Below are positions 37,441-47,084 of a stretch of 64,000 bases of DNA, piece by piece. The DNA comes from Pseudomonas lactucae. GTDB taxonomy: Bacteria; Pseudomonadota; Gammaproteobacteria; Pseudomonadales; Pseudomonadaceae. Position numbers and translations under genes: made by a program. Position 1 is the first letter of the stretch, and each line of letters opens with the position of its first letter. The stretch covers positions 1 to 64,000 of the forward strand of contig NZ_JAFHKI010000034.1 of NCBI RefSeq assembly GCF_016937615.1, written 5' to 3'. A model generated the notes under the pieces. It was given only the letters and a program-made list of their open reading frames with translations. It ran no database searches and was not told where the DNA came from.

Positions 37441-37472
37441 AAAAAATCCCCGACTGGTTCGGGGATTTTTTT
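37441..37472. terminator. Terminator after deaD
   Basis: AAAAAATCCCCGA and its complement TCGGGGATTTTTTT enclose a short CTGGT loop, 29 bp after the deaD stop. It also faces the convergent dioxygenase gene and could act on both strands. Confidence 0.92.
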
Positions 37473-37516
37473 GCGTGAAAGTTCTGTACCAGCGTCCGCC
37501 CCCCCGTCGATCGGTG

Positions 37517-38284
37517 TCAGCCAAAGCGATAGATGTCCATGCCCAGGGCGCCCAGCGTGAAGCCTTGATGCGCCACGCTGAAATCACCGCCTGCGCCGCG
37601 CGCAAAGTACAGCGGCAACAGATGCTCATCGCTGGGATGGTTGCGTACCGCATTCGGCGCCTGGCGACGATAGTCATGCAGCGCGGTTTCATCATCGGCC
37701 GCCAGCTTATCCACCACCCAATCGCGAAAATCTCGTGCCCAGGGCTGGATACTCTCAGGCCCGGCATGCCAGTCCAGCTCCCTCAGGTTATGGGTGATGC
37801 TGCCCGAGCCGACCAGTAGCACGCCTTGCTCGCGCAGGCTGGCCAGTGCGTGCCCGACTCGGGTTTGCAGGGCAGGGCCCATGCGGCTCGGCAGGGACAC
37901 CTGTACCACCGGAATATCCGCCGCAGGGTACATCAGCGACAGCGGCACCCAAGTACCATGATCGAAGGGGCGGGTACTATCGATGCGGGCATTCAGGCCA
38001 TCGGCGTGCAGCATATCGACAATTTCGCCCGCCAGTTGCGGGTCCCCCGGCGCCGGATATTGCACGGCGAACAGCTCCCGGGGGAAGCCGCCGAAGTCGT
38101 GCCAGGTCTCGGGCGCGGCGCTGGCGCTGACCAACAGTTCCTGGCTTTCCCAATGGGCCGACACCACCACAATCGCCCGTGGCCGGGGCAGTTCTGCAGC
38201 CAAGCGCCGCAGCGCCGGACCGCTGTCGCCTGGCTGCAGGGCGAGCATGGGCGAACCGTGTGAGATAAACAGGCTGGGGAGCAT
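37517..38284 (-). CDS. DODA-type class III extradiol ring-cleavage dioxygenase (YgiD-like)
   Basis: A 255-residue non-haem iron (or zinc) enzyme of the LigB superfamily, similar to E. coli YgiD, a 4,5-DOPA dioxygenase. Metal ligands are expected in LFISHGSPM, VVSAHWES and GSGSITHNLREL, with a further conserved RNHPSDEHLLPLYFARGA stretch. The natural substrate in bacteria is not settled. It is divergent from tpm, with AT-rich DNA (38310-38360) between them. Confidence 0.87.
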   Translation of the reverse strand: MLPSLFISHGSPMLALQPGDSGPALRRLAAELPRPRAIVVVSAHWESQELLVSASAAPETWHDFGGFPRELFAVQYPAPGDPQLAGEIVDMLHADGLNARIDSTRPFDHGTWVPLSLMYPAADIPVVQVSLPSRMGPALQTRVGHALASLREQGVLLVGSGSITHNLRELDWHAGPESIQPWARDFRDWVVDKLAADDETALHDYRRQAPNAVRNHPSDEHLLPLYFARGAGGDFSVAHQGFTLGALGMDIYRFG

Positions 38285-38388
38285 AAAGGTGTCCTGAGGG
38301 TTAATATGAGGCCATCTTCAATCAGATCATTGATCTAAATCTAATATAAGTTTTAGTGCTGTTTGATCGAATTTACGGAGGCGATTCC

Positions 38389-39045
38389 ATGGAGCCCAAG
38401 TTTTGGCAGGAGCGCTGGGCGCGCAATCAGATCGGCTTCCACTTGCCCGAGGTCAATCCTTACCTGCAAAAGCATTGGCCCGCACTGGCCGTGGAGGAGG
38501 GCGCCAAGGTGCTGGTGCCGCTGTGTGGCAAAAGCCTGGACCTGATGTGGCTCGCCAGCCAGTGCCATCGCGTGCTGGGTGTGGAATTGTCGGAACAGGC
38601 GGTTGAAACCTTCTTTGACGAGCAGAACCTGACGCCGCGAATCACCCGGCGGGGTGAGTTCAAGGTGTATCAGGCTGATGCCATCGAGGTGTGGTGCGGT
38701 GATTTCTTTGCCTTGGACGCGCAGGCGCTGGCTGACTGCACTGCACTCTACGACCGTGCTGCGCTGATCGCCTTGCCGCCGCTGATGCGGGCGCAGTATG
38801 CCGAGCATTTGAACGTCGTGCTGCGGCCCGGTTGTCAGGGCCTGTTGATCACCCTGGACTACGACCAGACGCAAAAGGCCGGCCCACCCTTTGCCGTCAC
38901 CGATGAAGAGGTGCATATGCTGCTTGGCGAGCATTGGTCATTGGAGGTGTTGGAGCAGCAGGACATCCTTGGTGAGAGCTGGAAGTTCTTGCAGGATGGC
39001 GTTACGCGCCTTGAAGAGCGCGCTTACCGGCTCGTCAGGTACTGA
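38389..39045 (+). CDS. tpm: Thiopurine S-methyltransferase
   Basis: A 218-residue SAM-dependent methyltransferase; in pseudomonads Tpm methylates selenite/selenocysteine and tellurite species as well as thiopurines. [64 protein letters not shown] and [11 protein letters not shown] are the family's signatures. The ATG at 38389 has GGAGG at ideal spacing. A shared terminator separates it from the convergent htpX. Confidence 0.93.
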   Translation: MEPKFWQERWARNQIGFHLPEVNPYLQKHWPALAVEEGAKVLVPLCGKSLDLMWLASQCHRVLGVELSEQAVETFFDEQNLTPRITRRGEFKVYQADAIEVWCGDFFALDAQALADCTALYDRAALIALPPLMRAQYAEHLNVVLRPGCQGLLITLDYDQTQKAGPPFAVTDEEVHMLLGEHWSLEVLEQQDILGESWKFLQDGVTRLEERAYRLVRY

Positions 39046-39090
39046 AAGGCGCGTTGTTCATACCGGTGCGATGACGGTATCGGCACCCAC

Positions 39091-39118
39091 AAAAAAGGGG
39101 CGATCCTATCGCCCCTTG
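39091..39118. terminator. Terminator between htpX and tpm
   Basis: AAGGGGCGAT / ATCGCCCCTT stem with a CCT loop. On the minus strand it is followed by six T residues, so it mainly serves htpX; the plus strand side has a weaker tail. Confidence 0.88.
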
Positions 39119-39134
39119 TCGAGTCGCCTGTCTG

Positions 39135-40022
39135 TCAGCCGCGACGACGCAATGCTTCGATGCGTTCTTCCAGTGGCGGGTGGCTCATGAACATGCGCGC
39201 CAGGCCCTGCTTGATTCCGCCGTTGATGCCGAAGGCAGTCAGACTGTCCGGCATGTGCACCGGCATGCCCTGTTCGGAACGCAAGCGTTGCAGCGCGCCG
39301 ATCATTGCACCGGTGCCCGCCAGCCGCGCACCGGCTTCGTCTGCGCGGAACTCGCGTTTGCGCGAGAACCACATCACGATCGCGCTGGCCAGGAAACCCA
39401 GCACCACTTCGGCAAAAATGGTTGCCACGAAGTAGGCGATGCCGCGACCTTCTTCATTTTTGAAGATCACTTTGTCGACGAAGTTGCCGATGATCCGCGC
39501 AAAGAACATTACGAAGGTGTTCACCACGCCCTGCACCAGCGCGAGGGTGACCATGTCGCCGTTGGCGACGTGGCCGATCTCGTGGGCCAGCACGGCTTTT
39601 ACTTCGTCGGGAGAAAAACGCTCCAGTAGCCCCTGGCTCACGGCCACCAGGGCGTCGTTCTTGTTCCAACCCGTGGCGAAGGCGTTGGCCTCATAAGCAG
39701 GGAAAATCCCCACTTCGGGCATTTTGATGCCTGCTTCTTGAGACAACTGCTCCACGGTCTGCATCAGCCATTGTTCGTGGCGTGTGCGTGGTTGCGTGAT
39801 GATCTGGGTGCTGGTGCTCATCTTCGCCATCCACTTGGAGATGAACAGCGAGAACAGCGAGCCGGCAAAACCAAAGACCGCACAGAAAATCAGCAGCTGA
39901 TTGAGGTTCAGATCAACCCCGTTGGCCGCCATGAACCCGTTGAAGCCAAAAAGGCTCAGGGTGACGCTGGCAATCAGTACAACCGCCAGGTTAGTGGCCA
40001 AGAACAGCAGGATGCGCATCAT
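39135..40022 (-). CDS. htpX: Membrane zinc metalloprotease HtpX
   Basis: A 295-residue inner-membrane M48 protease that removes damaged membrane proteins. Two N-terminal helices ([44 protein letters not shown]), the catalytic [13 protein letters not shown] zinc motif, two further helices and the third ligand in [12 protein letters not shown] are all present. The length is normal (about 293). A clear sigma-70-like promoter lies 46 bp upstream; I did not find a convincing heat-shock or CpxR-type box. Confidence 0.95.
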   Translation of the reverse strand: MMRILLFLATNLAVVLIASVTLSLFGFNGFMAANGVDLNLNQLLIFCAVFGFAGSLFSLFISKWMAKMSTSTQIITQPRTRHEQWLMQTVEQLSQEAGIKMPEVGIFPAYEANAFATGWNKNDALVAVSQGLLERFSPDEVKAVLAHEIGHVANGDMVTLALVQGVVNTFVMFFARIIGNFVDKVIFKNEEGRGIAYFVATIFAEVVLGFLASAIVMWFSRKREFRADEAGARLAGTGAMIGALQRLRSEQGMPVHMPDSLTAFGINGGIKQGLARMFMSHPPLEERIEALRRRG

Positions 40023-40326
40023 GGTTGTAGAGTTCTCCTCATGCTTAATATGTCGCTTACTGCGGGGTATATAAGGTGCGGCATGGGGTGATTCAACCGA
40101 GCGACTATTTCAAACTGTGTCCTACAGCTGAAATGTAGCACTTTGAAGGGATTTTCCTACCTCCAATCCCCTGATCGGTCAGCCATCGAGCGCGTCGCAT
40201 CCCCCGTGAACAGTAGGGGAGAGCGGCTGGCACGGGGCTATCGTCGCGTTTCAGGCCGCGCACTCCAGAGAAGTGTTGCCAGATAATCGCCGTACGACCC
40301 CGAAGGCCCGTACGACGTCATTTCGG
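40023..40326. other. Gene-free region between alaA-type gene and htpX
   Basis: About 300 bp. The 40023-40100 part holds the htpX leader and promoter. Near 40288-40316 the repeated GTACGACCCC...CCCGTACGAC can form an imperfect hairpin with a TTCG loop on the minus strand, possibly a terminator of the aminotransferase gene, although no T-run follows. I see nothing else. Confidence 0.4.
40068..40096 (-). promoter_or_regulatory. htpX promoter
   Basis: On the minus strand TTGAAT (40096-40091), a 17-bp spacer and TATATA (40073-40068), followed by GAGGAG at the htpX start. Confidence 0.7.
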
Positions 40327-41538
40327 TTACTGGCGATAGGACTTGAGGAAGTTGCCGATGCGACCAATGGCCATGTCCAGGTCATCCACGCGCGGCAAGG
40401 TCACCACGCGGAAGTGGTCCGGCCATGGCCAGTTGAACGCGGTGCCCTGGACCACCAGCAGCTTTTCCGACAAGAGCAGGTCGAGCACGAACTTCTCGTC
40501 GTTGAGAATCGGGCAGACTTTGGGGTCGATCCGTGGGAAGGCATACAGCGCGCCCATGGGTTTTACGCAGCTCACGCCCGGGATCGCATTGAGCAGTTCC
40601 CAGGTGCGGTTGCGTTGTTCCAGCAGGCGGCCTTGGGGCAGGATCAGGTCGTTGATGCTCTGGTAGCCACCGAGTGCGGTCTGGATCGCGTGTTGGCTGG
40701 GCACGTTGGCGCACAGGCGCATGTTGGCCAGCATGTCGATGCCTTCGATGTAGCTCTGGGCATTGTGCTTGGGGCCGGAGATGGCGATCCAGCCGGAGCG
40801 GAACCCTGCCACGCGGTAGGATTTGGACAGGCCGTTGAAGGTCAGGCACAACAGGTCCGGCGCCAGGGAGGCGGTGCACACGTGTACGGCGTCATCGTAG
40901 AGGATCTTGTCGTAGATCTCGTCGGAGAACACCACCAGGTTGTGCTGGCGGGCCAGTTCGAGCATGCCCAGCAGCACTTCTTTAGAGTAAACGGCGCCGG
41001 TAGGGTTGTTCGGGTTGATGATCACCAGCGCCTTGGTGTTCGGGGTGATCTTGGCCTTGATGTCGGCCAGGTCGGGGAACCAGTCGGCGCCTTCGTCGCA
41101 CAAGTAGTGCACGGGGTGGCCGCCGGCCAGGGTCACGGCAGCAGTCCACAGCGGGTAGTCCGGTGCTGGCACCAGCACTTCATCGCCGTTGTTGAGCAGC
41201 GCCTGCATGGACATCACGATCAGCTCGGAAACGCCATTGCCCAGGTAGATGTCTTCGATGCCGACACCTTCCACCTGCTTTTGCTGGTAGTACTGCATCA
41301 CTGCCTTGCGCGCACTGAACAGGCCTTTGGAGTCGCTGTAGCCCTGGGCGGTCGGCAGGTTGCGGATCACATCCTGGAGAATTTCGTCCGGCGCTTCGAA
41401 ACCAAAGGGCGCCGGGTTGCCAATGTTCAGCTTGAGGATGCGGTGGCCTTCCTCTTCCAGGCGTTTGGCGTGCTTGAGCACCGGGCCACGAATGTCATAG
41501 CAGACGTTGGCGAGCTTGTTCGATTTGCTGACCTGCAT
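40327..41538 (-). CDS. alaA: AlaA-type pyridoxal-phosphate aminotransferase
   Basis: A 403-residue class I/II aminotransferase, most like E. coli AlaA (YfbQ), the glutamate-pyruvate transaminase for alanine synthesis. LKLNIGNPAPFGFEAPDEI, YSDSKGLFSARKAV, YLGNGVSELIVMSMQALLN, IINPNNPTGAVYS, SDEIYDKILYD and the PLP lysine in FNGLSKSYRVAGFRSGW are clear. The ATG at 41538 gives MQVSKSNKLANVCYDIRGPVL, the known family start; the longer frame upstream would run through the promoter shared with msrB. Confidence 0.88.
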   Translation of the reverse strand: MQVSKSNKLANVCYDIRGPVLKHAKRLEEEGHRILKLNIGNPAPFGFEAPDEILQDVIRNLPTAQGYSDSKGLFSARKAVMQYYQQKQVEGVGIEDIYLGNGVSELIVMSMQALLNNGDEVLVPAPDYPLWTAAVTLAGGHPVHYLCDEGADWFPDLADIKAKITPNTKALVIINPNNPTGAVYSKEVLLGMLELARQHNLVVFSDEIYDKILYDDAVHVCTASLAPDLLCLTFNGLSKSYRVAGFRSGWIAISGPKHNAQSYIEGIDMLANMRLCANVPSQHAIQTALGGYQSINDLILPQGRLLEQRNRTWELLNAIPGVSCVKPMGALYAFPRIDPKVCPILNDEKFVLDLLLSEKLLVVQGTAFNWPWPDHFRVVTLPRVDDLDMAIGRIGNFLKSYRQ

Positions 41539-41740
41539 GGCGATGTGATCCTGAAAATGAACGATCCAGACGGCGTGGACACTACCGTACTGTGAAACCT
41601 GCGAGGCCCGCACCCATAAATACGTTTGAATGCCGATAGCGCGGGTGCCAGACTGGCGTTTTGACGAGGCGCAATCATACGTGCCGCCTGATCCATGGAA
41701 AAGACACAGATCAGGCTTTTTCAGTTGCCGAGGTGTACCG

Positions 41741-42133
41741 ATGGAAAAGTTGCAGAAGACCGTTGAAGAATGGAAAGCCATGCTCGATCCGGAGCAGTAC
41801 AACGTGTGCCGTCTCAAGGGGACCGAGCGACCTTTCAGCGGCAAGTACAATGCCACCAAGACCGACGGCGTCTACCACTGCATCTGCTGCAATGAACCGC
41901 TGTTCGATTCCAAGGCCAAGTTTGACTCGGGATGCGGCTGGCCGAGCTTCTTTGAGCCGATCGCCGACAGCGCGATGGTCGAGATCCGTGATGTCAGCCA
42001 CGGCATGATCCGCACCGAAGTCACCTGCGCCAAATGCGACGCGCACCTGGGCCACGTGTTCCCGGACGGCCCGCCGCCGACAGGGTTGCGTTACTGCATC
42101 AACTCGGTGTGCCTGGACCTGGTGCCGCGCTAG
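41741..42133 (+). CDS. msrB: Peptide methionine (R)-S-oxide reductase MsrB
   Basis: A 130-residue enzyme that repairs methionine-R-sulfoxide in proteins. Two CxxC pairs bind zinc ([14 protein letters not shown]), [14 protein letters not shown] forms the substrate pocket and the catalytic Cys is in [12 protein letters not shown]. The ATG at 41741 has GAGG upstream; the longer frame is not family-like. It precedes the glutathione peroxidase gene by about 160 bp in the same direction. Confidence 0.95.
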   Translation: MEKLQKTVEEWKAMLDPEQYNVCRLKGTERPFSGKYNATKTDGVYHCICCNEPLFDSKAKFDSGCGWPSFFEPIADSAMVEIRDVSHGMIRTEVTCAKCDAHLGHVFPDGPPPTGLRYCINSVCLDLVPR

Positions 42134-42224
42134 GCCTCAGTTGATGCAAGGTGGGAAGGGACAAGTCGAATCGTCGCACCCCTCTCATCGGTAGAGCCGG
42201 GCTTATCGACTACCATCATTGCGG

Positions 42225-42247
42225 TCAATTAAATTGCACGCAATTGA
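42225..42247. promoter_or_regulatory. Candidate OspR operator upstream of gpx
   Basis: Overlapping dyads CAATTAAATTG and AATTGCACGCAATT form a 23-bp AT-rich palindromic block about 45 bp before the gpx start, the expected type and place for an OhrR-class MarR regulator. Confidence 0.55.
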
Positions 42248-42291
42248 ATGGCTCGCTATGGTTTGCCTCTTTTCTAACTCGAGGCACTGCC

Positions 42292-42773
<482 letters not shown>

Positions 42774-42777
<4 letters not shown>

Positions 42778-43265
42778 CCTCTTTACCGACCCTTTCCCTG
42801 GCCCTGGACAACCAGCTGTGTTTCAAGCTGTACGCCGCCTCACGGGCGGTGACCCGCGCCTATAAGCCGATGCTCGACCGGTTGGGCCTGACCTATCCGC
42901 AATACCTGGTGATGCTGGTGCTGTGGGAATGGCGCGACGCAGGCGCGCAGCAGCCCACGGTCAAGGCGCTGGGCGAACGCCTGATGCTCGACTCGGGCAC
43001 CCTGACGCCGCTGCTCAAGCGCCTGGAACAGCTTGGCTGGGTGACGCGCCGGCGCAGCGCCAGGGATGAGCGGGAAGTGCACCTGGGCCTTAGCGACGGC
43101 GGTGTACAACTGCGCGACCAGACCCATGCCCTCAAGACCCGCCTGTTGTGCGACAGCGGCATCGACCTCAACGGCGCCGACGCCTTGCGCGAAGGCCTGG
43201 ATCAACTGATGGAGCAAATCACAGCGGTGTCGTCGTCGGCACCCACAGGTCCAACAGCGCGTTGA
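42774..43265 (+). CDS. ospR: MarR-family oxidative stress regulator OspR
   Basis: A 163-residue OhrR paralogue. Sensing Cys16 in LALDNQLCFKLYAASRAV and a distal Cys in TRLLCDSGIDL are both kept; the winged helix reads VKALGERLMLDSGTLTPLLKRLEQLGWVTRRRSARDEREVHLGLSDGG. In P. aeruginosa OspR links peroxide sensing with pigment production and virulence. Its order after msrB and gpx matches that species. The 3' end overlaps the convergent sagS-like gene by 47 bp. Confidence 0.88.
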
Positions 43266-45528
43266 GTTCTTCACGCCGGAAAGGCTTGGCCAGGTAGTCA
43301 TTCATGCCGGCGGCCCGACAACGTTCGCGTTCTTCGGCCATGGCGTTGGCGGTCAAGGCGACAATCGGCAGTTCCGGCCAGCGCCCGCTGCGACGGATCT
43401 GCCGGCTGGCTTCGTAGCCATCCATCACCGGCATGTTGCAGTCCATCAGCACCATATCGAAGGGCTGTTCTTCCAGAAGCTTGAGCGCTTCACCGCCGTG
43501 GGCGGCCACAATCACTTCGCAGCCCAGCTTGCCGAGCATGCCCTTGGCCACCAGCTGGTTCACCGGGTTGTCCTCCACCAGCAAGATGCGCGCACGGCGG
43601 GCAAGGGGTGCGGCGTCCAGTTGCACCGGGTCGAGGACTGGCTGCGTGTCGCTGCGCAGGTTGCGCTGCAGGATCTGGTACAACGCGTTGCGGCTCAATG
43701 GCCGGGCCTGCTGCTGCAAGGGCGCCAGGGCCGCCACCTCTTCGCTCGGCATGAAGTTGCCGTAGGCGGTCACCACCAGAATCGGCGCGGTGATGCCCGG
43801 CCGCAGGCGGAACAGGCATTCCGGGCAGTCGGTGATCAACAGGTCGGGATGCTGTGCGCTCAAGTCGTCATCGATGCTGTAACAACGCGGTTTGAGTCCC
43901 CAATGGGGCAGCAGGGTGGTCAGCAACTCGGCCAGGCCGCTGCTTTGCCCGGTAATCACAATGACATCGCCTGCCAATGGCGCCTGCGGTGATGCCGGCA
44001 GGTGCACGGGCAACGGCAGTTGCGCACAGAACTGGCTGCCGAATCCCACCTCCGAACTGATGCTCAAGCGCCCCTTCATCGCTTCGCACAAGTTATACGT
44101 CAGCGCCAGGCCCAGCCCCGTGCCGCCAAACTGGCGGGTGATACCGGCGCCGGCCTGGGTGAACGGCTGGAAGATCTTCACCTGCGCGTCCTGCGCAATG
44201 CCGATGCCGGTATCGCAGACTTCAATGCTCACCGTGTCTTCAACGCTGCTCAGGCGCACGTCCACCCGCCCGAAACGGGTGAACTTCAAGGCATTGGACA
44301 GCAAGTTGCTGACGATCTGCCGCACCCGGGTCGGGTCGCCCAATACCTGGGCGGGAAACTGCGGGTCGATCAGGCAGGTCAGTTCCACGCTGGGGGCGGC
44401 GTTTTGCGAGAGCAGGTTGGCGGTGTCTTCCACCAACGAGCCCAGATCGAACGGGATGCGCTCGAGCTCCAGCTGACCGGCGTCGAACTTGGACAAATCG
44501 AGGATATCGTTGAGCAACTCCACCAAGACCTTGCCGGAGTCATGGGCGATCGACAACTGCTGGCGCTGTTCGGCGTTCAGCGGGCTATCGAGTGACAGGG
44601 CGATCATGCCCAGCAGGCCGTTGAGCGGGGTGCGGATTTCGTGGCTCATATTGGCCAGAAACGCCGCCCGGGCCTGGGCCATCCCCAAGGCGTTTATTTT
44701 CGCGGCCTCCAGCTCATCGTTGGACTGGCTCAGGCGCTGGTTGCTGGCCTTGAGCTCAAGGGTGCGCGCGGAAACGATGTCTTCCAGCTGGCCCAGATAC
44801 TCGGTGAGACGGTCCTCGGCGTGACGGCGTTGCTGGATCTCGGTCTCCATGGTTTCGAATTGCTGGTTGGCCACGTTCACCAGCACGCCGATTTCATCGT
44901 TTTCGTGGCCTGGTGGGCAGTCCAGTCGCGTGTGTTTACGCGTACTCAGTTCGCCAATGAGCCGCACCAGCGGCTGGGTCAGCATCACGTAATACAGGCC
45001 CAGTAGAATGCCGGTCAGCAGCAGGCTGCGCACGAACCCGTTGAGCAGGGTGATCTCGGCGCGACGCAGGAAACGGCTGCCGAAGGCGTAGGTGTCGACG
45101 TCCAGGCGCAGCACGCCGAGGGACTCGTCGGGCATGTGGCTGAGGAACAGGCGGTCTTCGAATTGGCGGTTGGCACCGAACAGGAAGTCGCTGAGCGGCC
45201 GATACGTGCTCTGCTTGCGCGGGTGGTCTACGTCGGCGAGTACCACGCCGTTGTTGTCGATCAACTGCGCGCGAATGACGGCGGGGGAGCGCAGCAGGCC
45301 CAGGGTCAGTTCCTGGGCCAGTTCAGCGTCGATGTTGTAGGCGATGCGTGACGCCGGGTTATGGCTGATTTCGATCAGTGAGCGAATTTCACGGTTGATG
45401 GATGCGTCTTCGCTGGCATAATCAATGCCGATCTGGATCAGGCTGAGCAAGGTTCCCAAGACGAAACCGACCAGCACAGTCAATCGGGCTTGTTTATAAG
45501 ACAAGCGGTGGGCGAACTTGATATCCAT
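43219..45528 (-). CDS. sagS: SagS-like hybrid sensor histidine kinase
   Basis: A 769-residue membrane kinase. A helix at about residues 15-37, a periplasmic sensor of about 140 residues (SLIEISHNPASRIAYNIDAELAQELTLGLLRSPAVIRAQLID), a second helix (about 180-205), HAMP/coiled coil, HisKA with His296 in NMSHEIRTPLNGLLG, a HATPase domain (NLLSNALKFT, DTGIGI, GGTGLGLAL), a pseudo-receiver stretch, and a C-terminal receiver with Asp696 in MDCNMPVMDG. No HPt domain is seen, so an external HptB-type partner is expected. Position next to ospR/gpx/msrB matches P. aeruginosa SagS (PA2824), which controls the motile-to-biofilm switch; the symbol rests on that synteny and layout. Start ATG 45528. Confidence 0.85.
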   Translation of the reverse strand: MDIKFAHRLSYKQARLTVLVGFVLGTLLSLIQIGIDYASEDASINREIRSLIEISHNPASRIAYNIDAELAQELTLGLLRSPAVIRAQLIDNNGVVLADVDHPRKQSTYRPLSDFLFGANRQFEDRLFLSHMPDESLGVLRLDVDTYAFGSRFLRRAEITLLNGFVRSLLLTGILLGLYYVMLTQPLVRLIGELSTRKHTRLDCPPGHENDEIGVLVNVANQQFETMETEIQQRRHAEDRLTEYLGQLEDIVSARTLELKASNQRLSQSNDELEAAKINALGMAQARAAFLANMSHEIRTPLNGLLGMIALSLDSPLNAEQRQQLSIAHDSGKVLVELLNDILDLSKFDAGQLELERIPFDLGSLVEDTANLLSQNAAPSVELTCLIDPQFPAQVLGDPTRVRQIVSNLLSNALKFTRFGRVDVRLSSVEDTVSIEVCDTGIGIAQDAQVKIFQPFTQAGAGITRQFGGTGLGLALTYNLCEAMKGRLSISSEVGFGSQFCAQLPLPVHLPASPQAPLAGDVIVITGQSSGLAELLTTLLPHWGLKPRCYSIDDDLSAQHPDLLITDCPECLFRLRPGITAPILVVTAYGNFMPSEEVAALAPLQQQARPLSRNALYQILQRNLRSDTQPVLDPVQLDAAPLARRARILLVEDNPVNQLVAKGMLGKLGCEVIVAAHGGEALKLLEEQPFDMVLMDCNMPVMDGYEASRQIRRSGRWPELPIVALTANAMAEERERCRAAGMNDYLAKPFRREELNALLDLWVPTTTPL

Positions 45529-45691
45529 CGAGTGTTGAACCACTTCACGTTTCCCTTCGCCCGGCAAGCATAGCTGAACATCCACACGCTCTGGCCTGCC
45601 CGGCATAATTCTGTTTTTACGCAGCCTGATGTTATCTGCCGCAGGGTTGCCAATACGCCATCTTTTGCAAGAACTTGCCAGAGGAATAAGT

Positions 45692-46582
45692 GTGGATTCT
45701 CGATTGAATACCTTTCTTGAGCGAGCCGACGCCGTGCTCGCGCGCCTGGAGCCCTTGTTGCCCATGCCACGCCAGGCCATCGACTGGAACCAGTGCCTGG
45801 CCGCCCGCTGGCAGCGTGAAGGCCGCAGCGGTTTCCTGATGCCGCTGGACGTGAGCCTGGACATGCGCCTGTCCGACCTGATCGGCGTGGACACGCAACG
45901 TGAAACCCTGGCACGCAACACTCAACAATTCCTCGATGGCCTGCCCGCCAACCATGCGTTGCTATGGGGCTCGCGCGGCACCGGCAAATCGTCCATGGTA
46001 CGTGCCTTGCTGGCCCAGCATTGCCAGGCCGGTTTGCGCCTGATCGAAATCGAGCGTGACCACCTGGCCGACCTGCCGCGGGTGGTCGAGCAACTGATCA
46101 AGCTGCCGCAGCGTTTCATTCTGTTCTGTGATGACCTGTCGTTCGACGCCGGCGAAGGCGACTACCGTGTGCTCAAGAGCGTGCTTGACGGCTCCCTGGA
46201 ACAGGCCCCGGAAAACGTGCTGCTGTATGCCACGTCCAACCGCCGCCACCTGGTGCCGGAAAACCAGAGCGACAATGAGAACTGGAAACGCGTGGACGGC
46301 GAATTGCACCCCAGCGAAGCGGTGGAAGACAAGATTGCACTGTCCGACCGCTTCGGCCTGTGGCTGTCGTTCTACCCGTTTACCCAGGAACATTTCCTGG
46401 CGGTGGTGGAGCACTGGATCGGCGAGTTGGCGGGCAAGGCCGGCTTGCCGTGGCAGCGCGACGAAGCCCTCGACATTCTCGCCGTGCGCTGGGCGACCGG
46501 CCGCGGCAATCGCAACGGCCGTTGTGCTTATCAATTCGCCCGTTACTGGGTAGGTCTTAAATTGCTGGAGCGTCAACCATGA
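45692..46582 (+). CDS. P-loop ATPase of DUF815 type
   Basis: A 296-residue cytoplasmic ATPase. P-loop ALLWGSRGTGKSSMVRALL, Walker B FILFCDDLSFDAGEGDYR, then a sensor-like YATSNRRHLVP and a conserved ENWKRVDGELHPSEAVEDKIALSDRFGLWLSFYP stretch define the AAA+-like DUF815 family, of unknown function. I chose GTG 45692 (VDSRLNTFLERAD), which has AGAGGAA upstream, over the in-frame start at 45629, which lies in the divergent promoter region. It overlaps the fRMsr gene as ATGA, so the two proteins are probably made together. Confidence 0.82.
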   Translation: MDSRLNTFLERADAVLARLEPLLPMPRQAIDWNQCLAARWQREGRSGFLMPLDVSLDMRLSDLIGVDTQRETLARNTQQFLDGLPANHALLWGSRGTGKSSMVRALLAQHCQAGLRLIEIERDHLADLPRVVEQLIKLPQRFILFCDDLSFDAGEGDYRVLKSVLDGSLEQAPENVLLYATSNRRHLVPENQSDNENWKRVDGELHPSEAVEDKIALSDRFGLWLSFYPFTQEHFLAVVEHWIGELAGKAGLPWQRDEALDILAVRWATGRGNRNGRCAYQFARYWVGLKLLERQP

Positions 46583-47061
46583 TCGATCTGCAACACGCCG
46601 GCACCGGCCTGGACGGCTATGCCATGCTCTGCGCGCAGCTGGAATCGTTGCTGGCCGATGAACGCGATTTCATCGCCAACAGTGCGCAGTTTTCGGCATT
46701 CCTGTTCAACCAGCTGGATGACTTGAACTGGGCCGGCTTCTACCTCAATCGCAATGAAGAACTGGTGCTTGGTCCGTTCCAAGGCCAGATTGCCTGTGTG
46801 CGTATCCCTTTTGGCCGCGGCGTATGCGGTGCGGCCGCGGCGTCGCGACAAACCCAGCGCGTTGAGGACGTGCACGCGTTCCCCGGCCACATCGCCTGTG
46901 ACAGTGCGTCCAACAGCGAACTGGTGGTGCCGCTGGTCAAGAACGGCCAACTGATTGGCGTCCTTGACCTCGACAGCCCTTCACTGGCGCGTTTTACCCA
47001 GCAGGACCAGGCGGGCATCGAACAACTGGCGTCGATTTTCCTGCGCTTGACCGACTGCTGA
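46579..47061 (+). CDS. Free methionine-(R)-sulfoxide reductase (GAF domain)
   Basis: A 160-residue GAF-domain enzyme of the MsrC/fRMsr type that reduces free Met-R-sulfoxide. The three expected cysteines are seen in IACVRIPFGRGVCGAAAA and HIACDSASNSELVVPL, with SDLDSP-type VLDLDSPSLARF at the end. It follows the DUF815 ATPase with a 4-bp overlap and converges on the BvgS-like gene with a gap of 23 bp. Confidence 0.9.
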   Translation: MIDLQHAGTGLDGYAMLCAQLESLLADERDFIANSAQFSAFLFNQLDDLNWAGFYLNRNEELVLGPFQGQIACVRIPFGRGVCGAAAASRQTQRVEDVHAFPGHIACDSASNSELVVPLVKNGQLIGVLDLDSPSLARFTQQDQAGIEQLASIFLRLTDC

Positions 47062-47084
47062 TGCCAAGGGGCGGTCGCCGCCCC

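Noticed and set aside
40091..40096. Possible heat-shock (sigma-32) promoter for htpX
   Set aside because: A TTGAA and a CCCCAT element are present but only three bases apart, against the 11-16 needed; the same bases give a good sigma-70 pair instead.
40273..41595. Plus-strand 440-codon frame antisense to the alaA-type gene
   Set aside because: No ribosome site or recognised motif, and it mirrors a clear aminotransferase.
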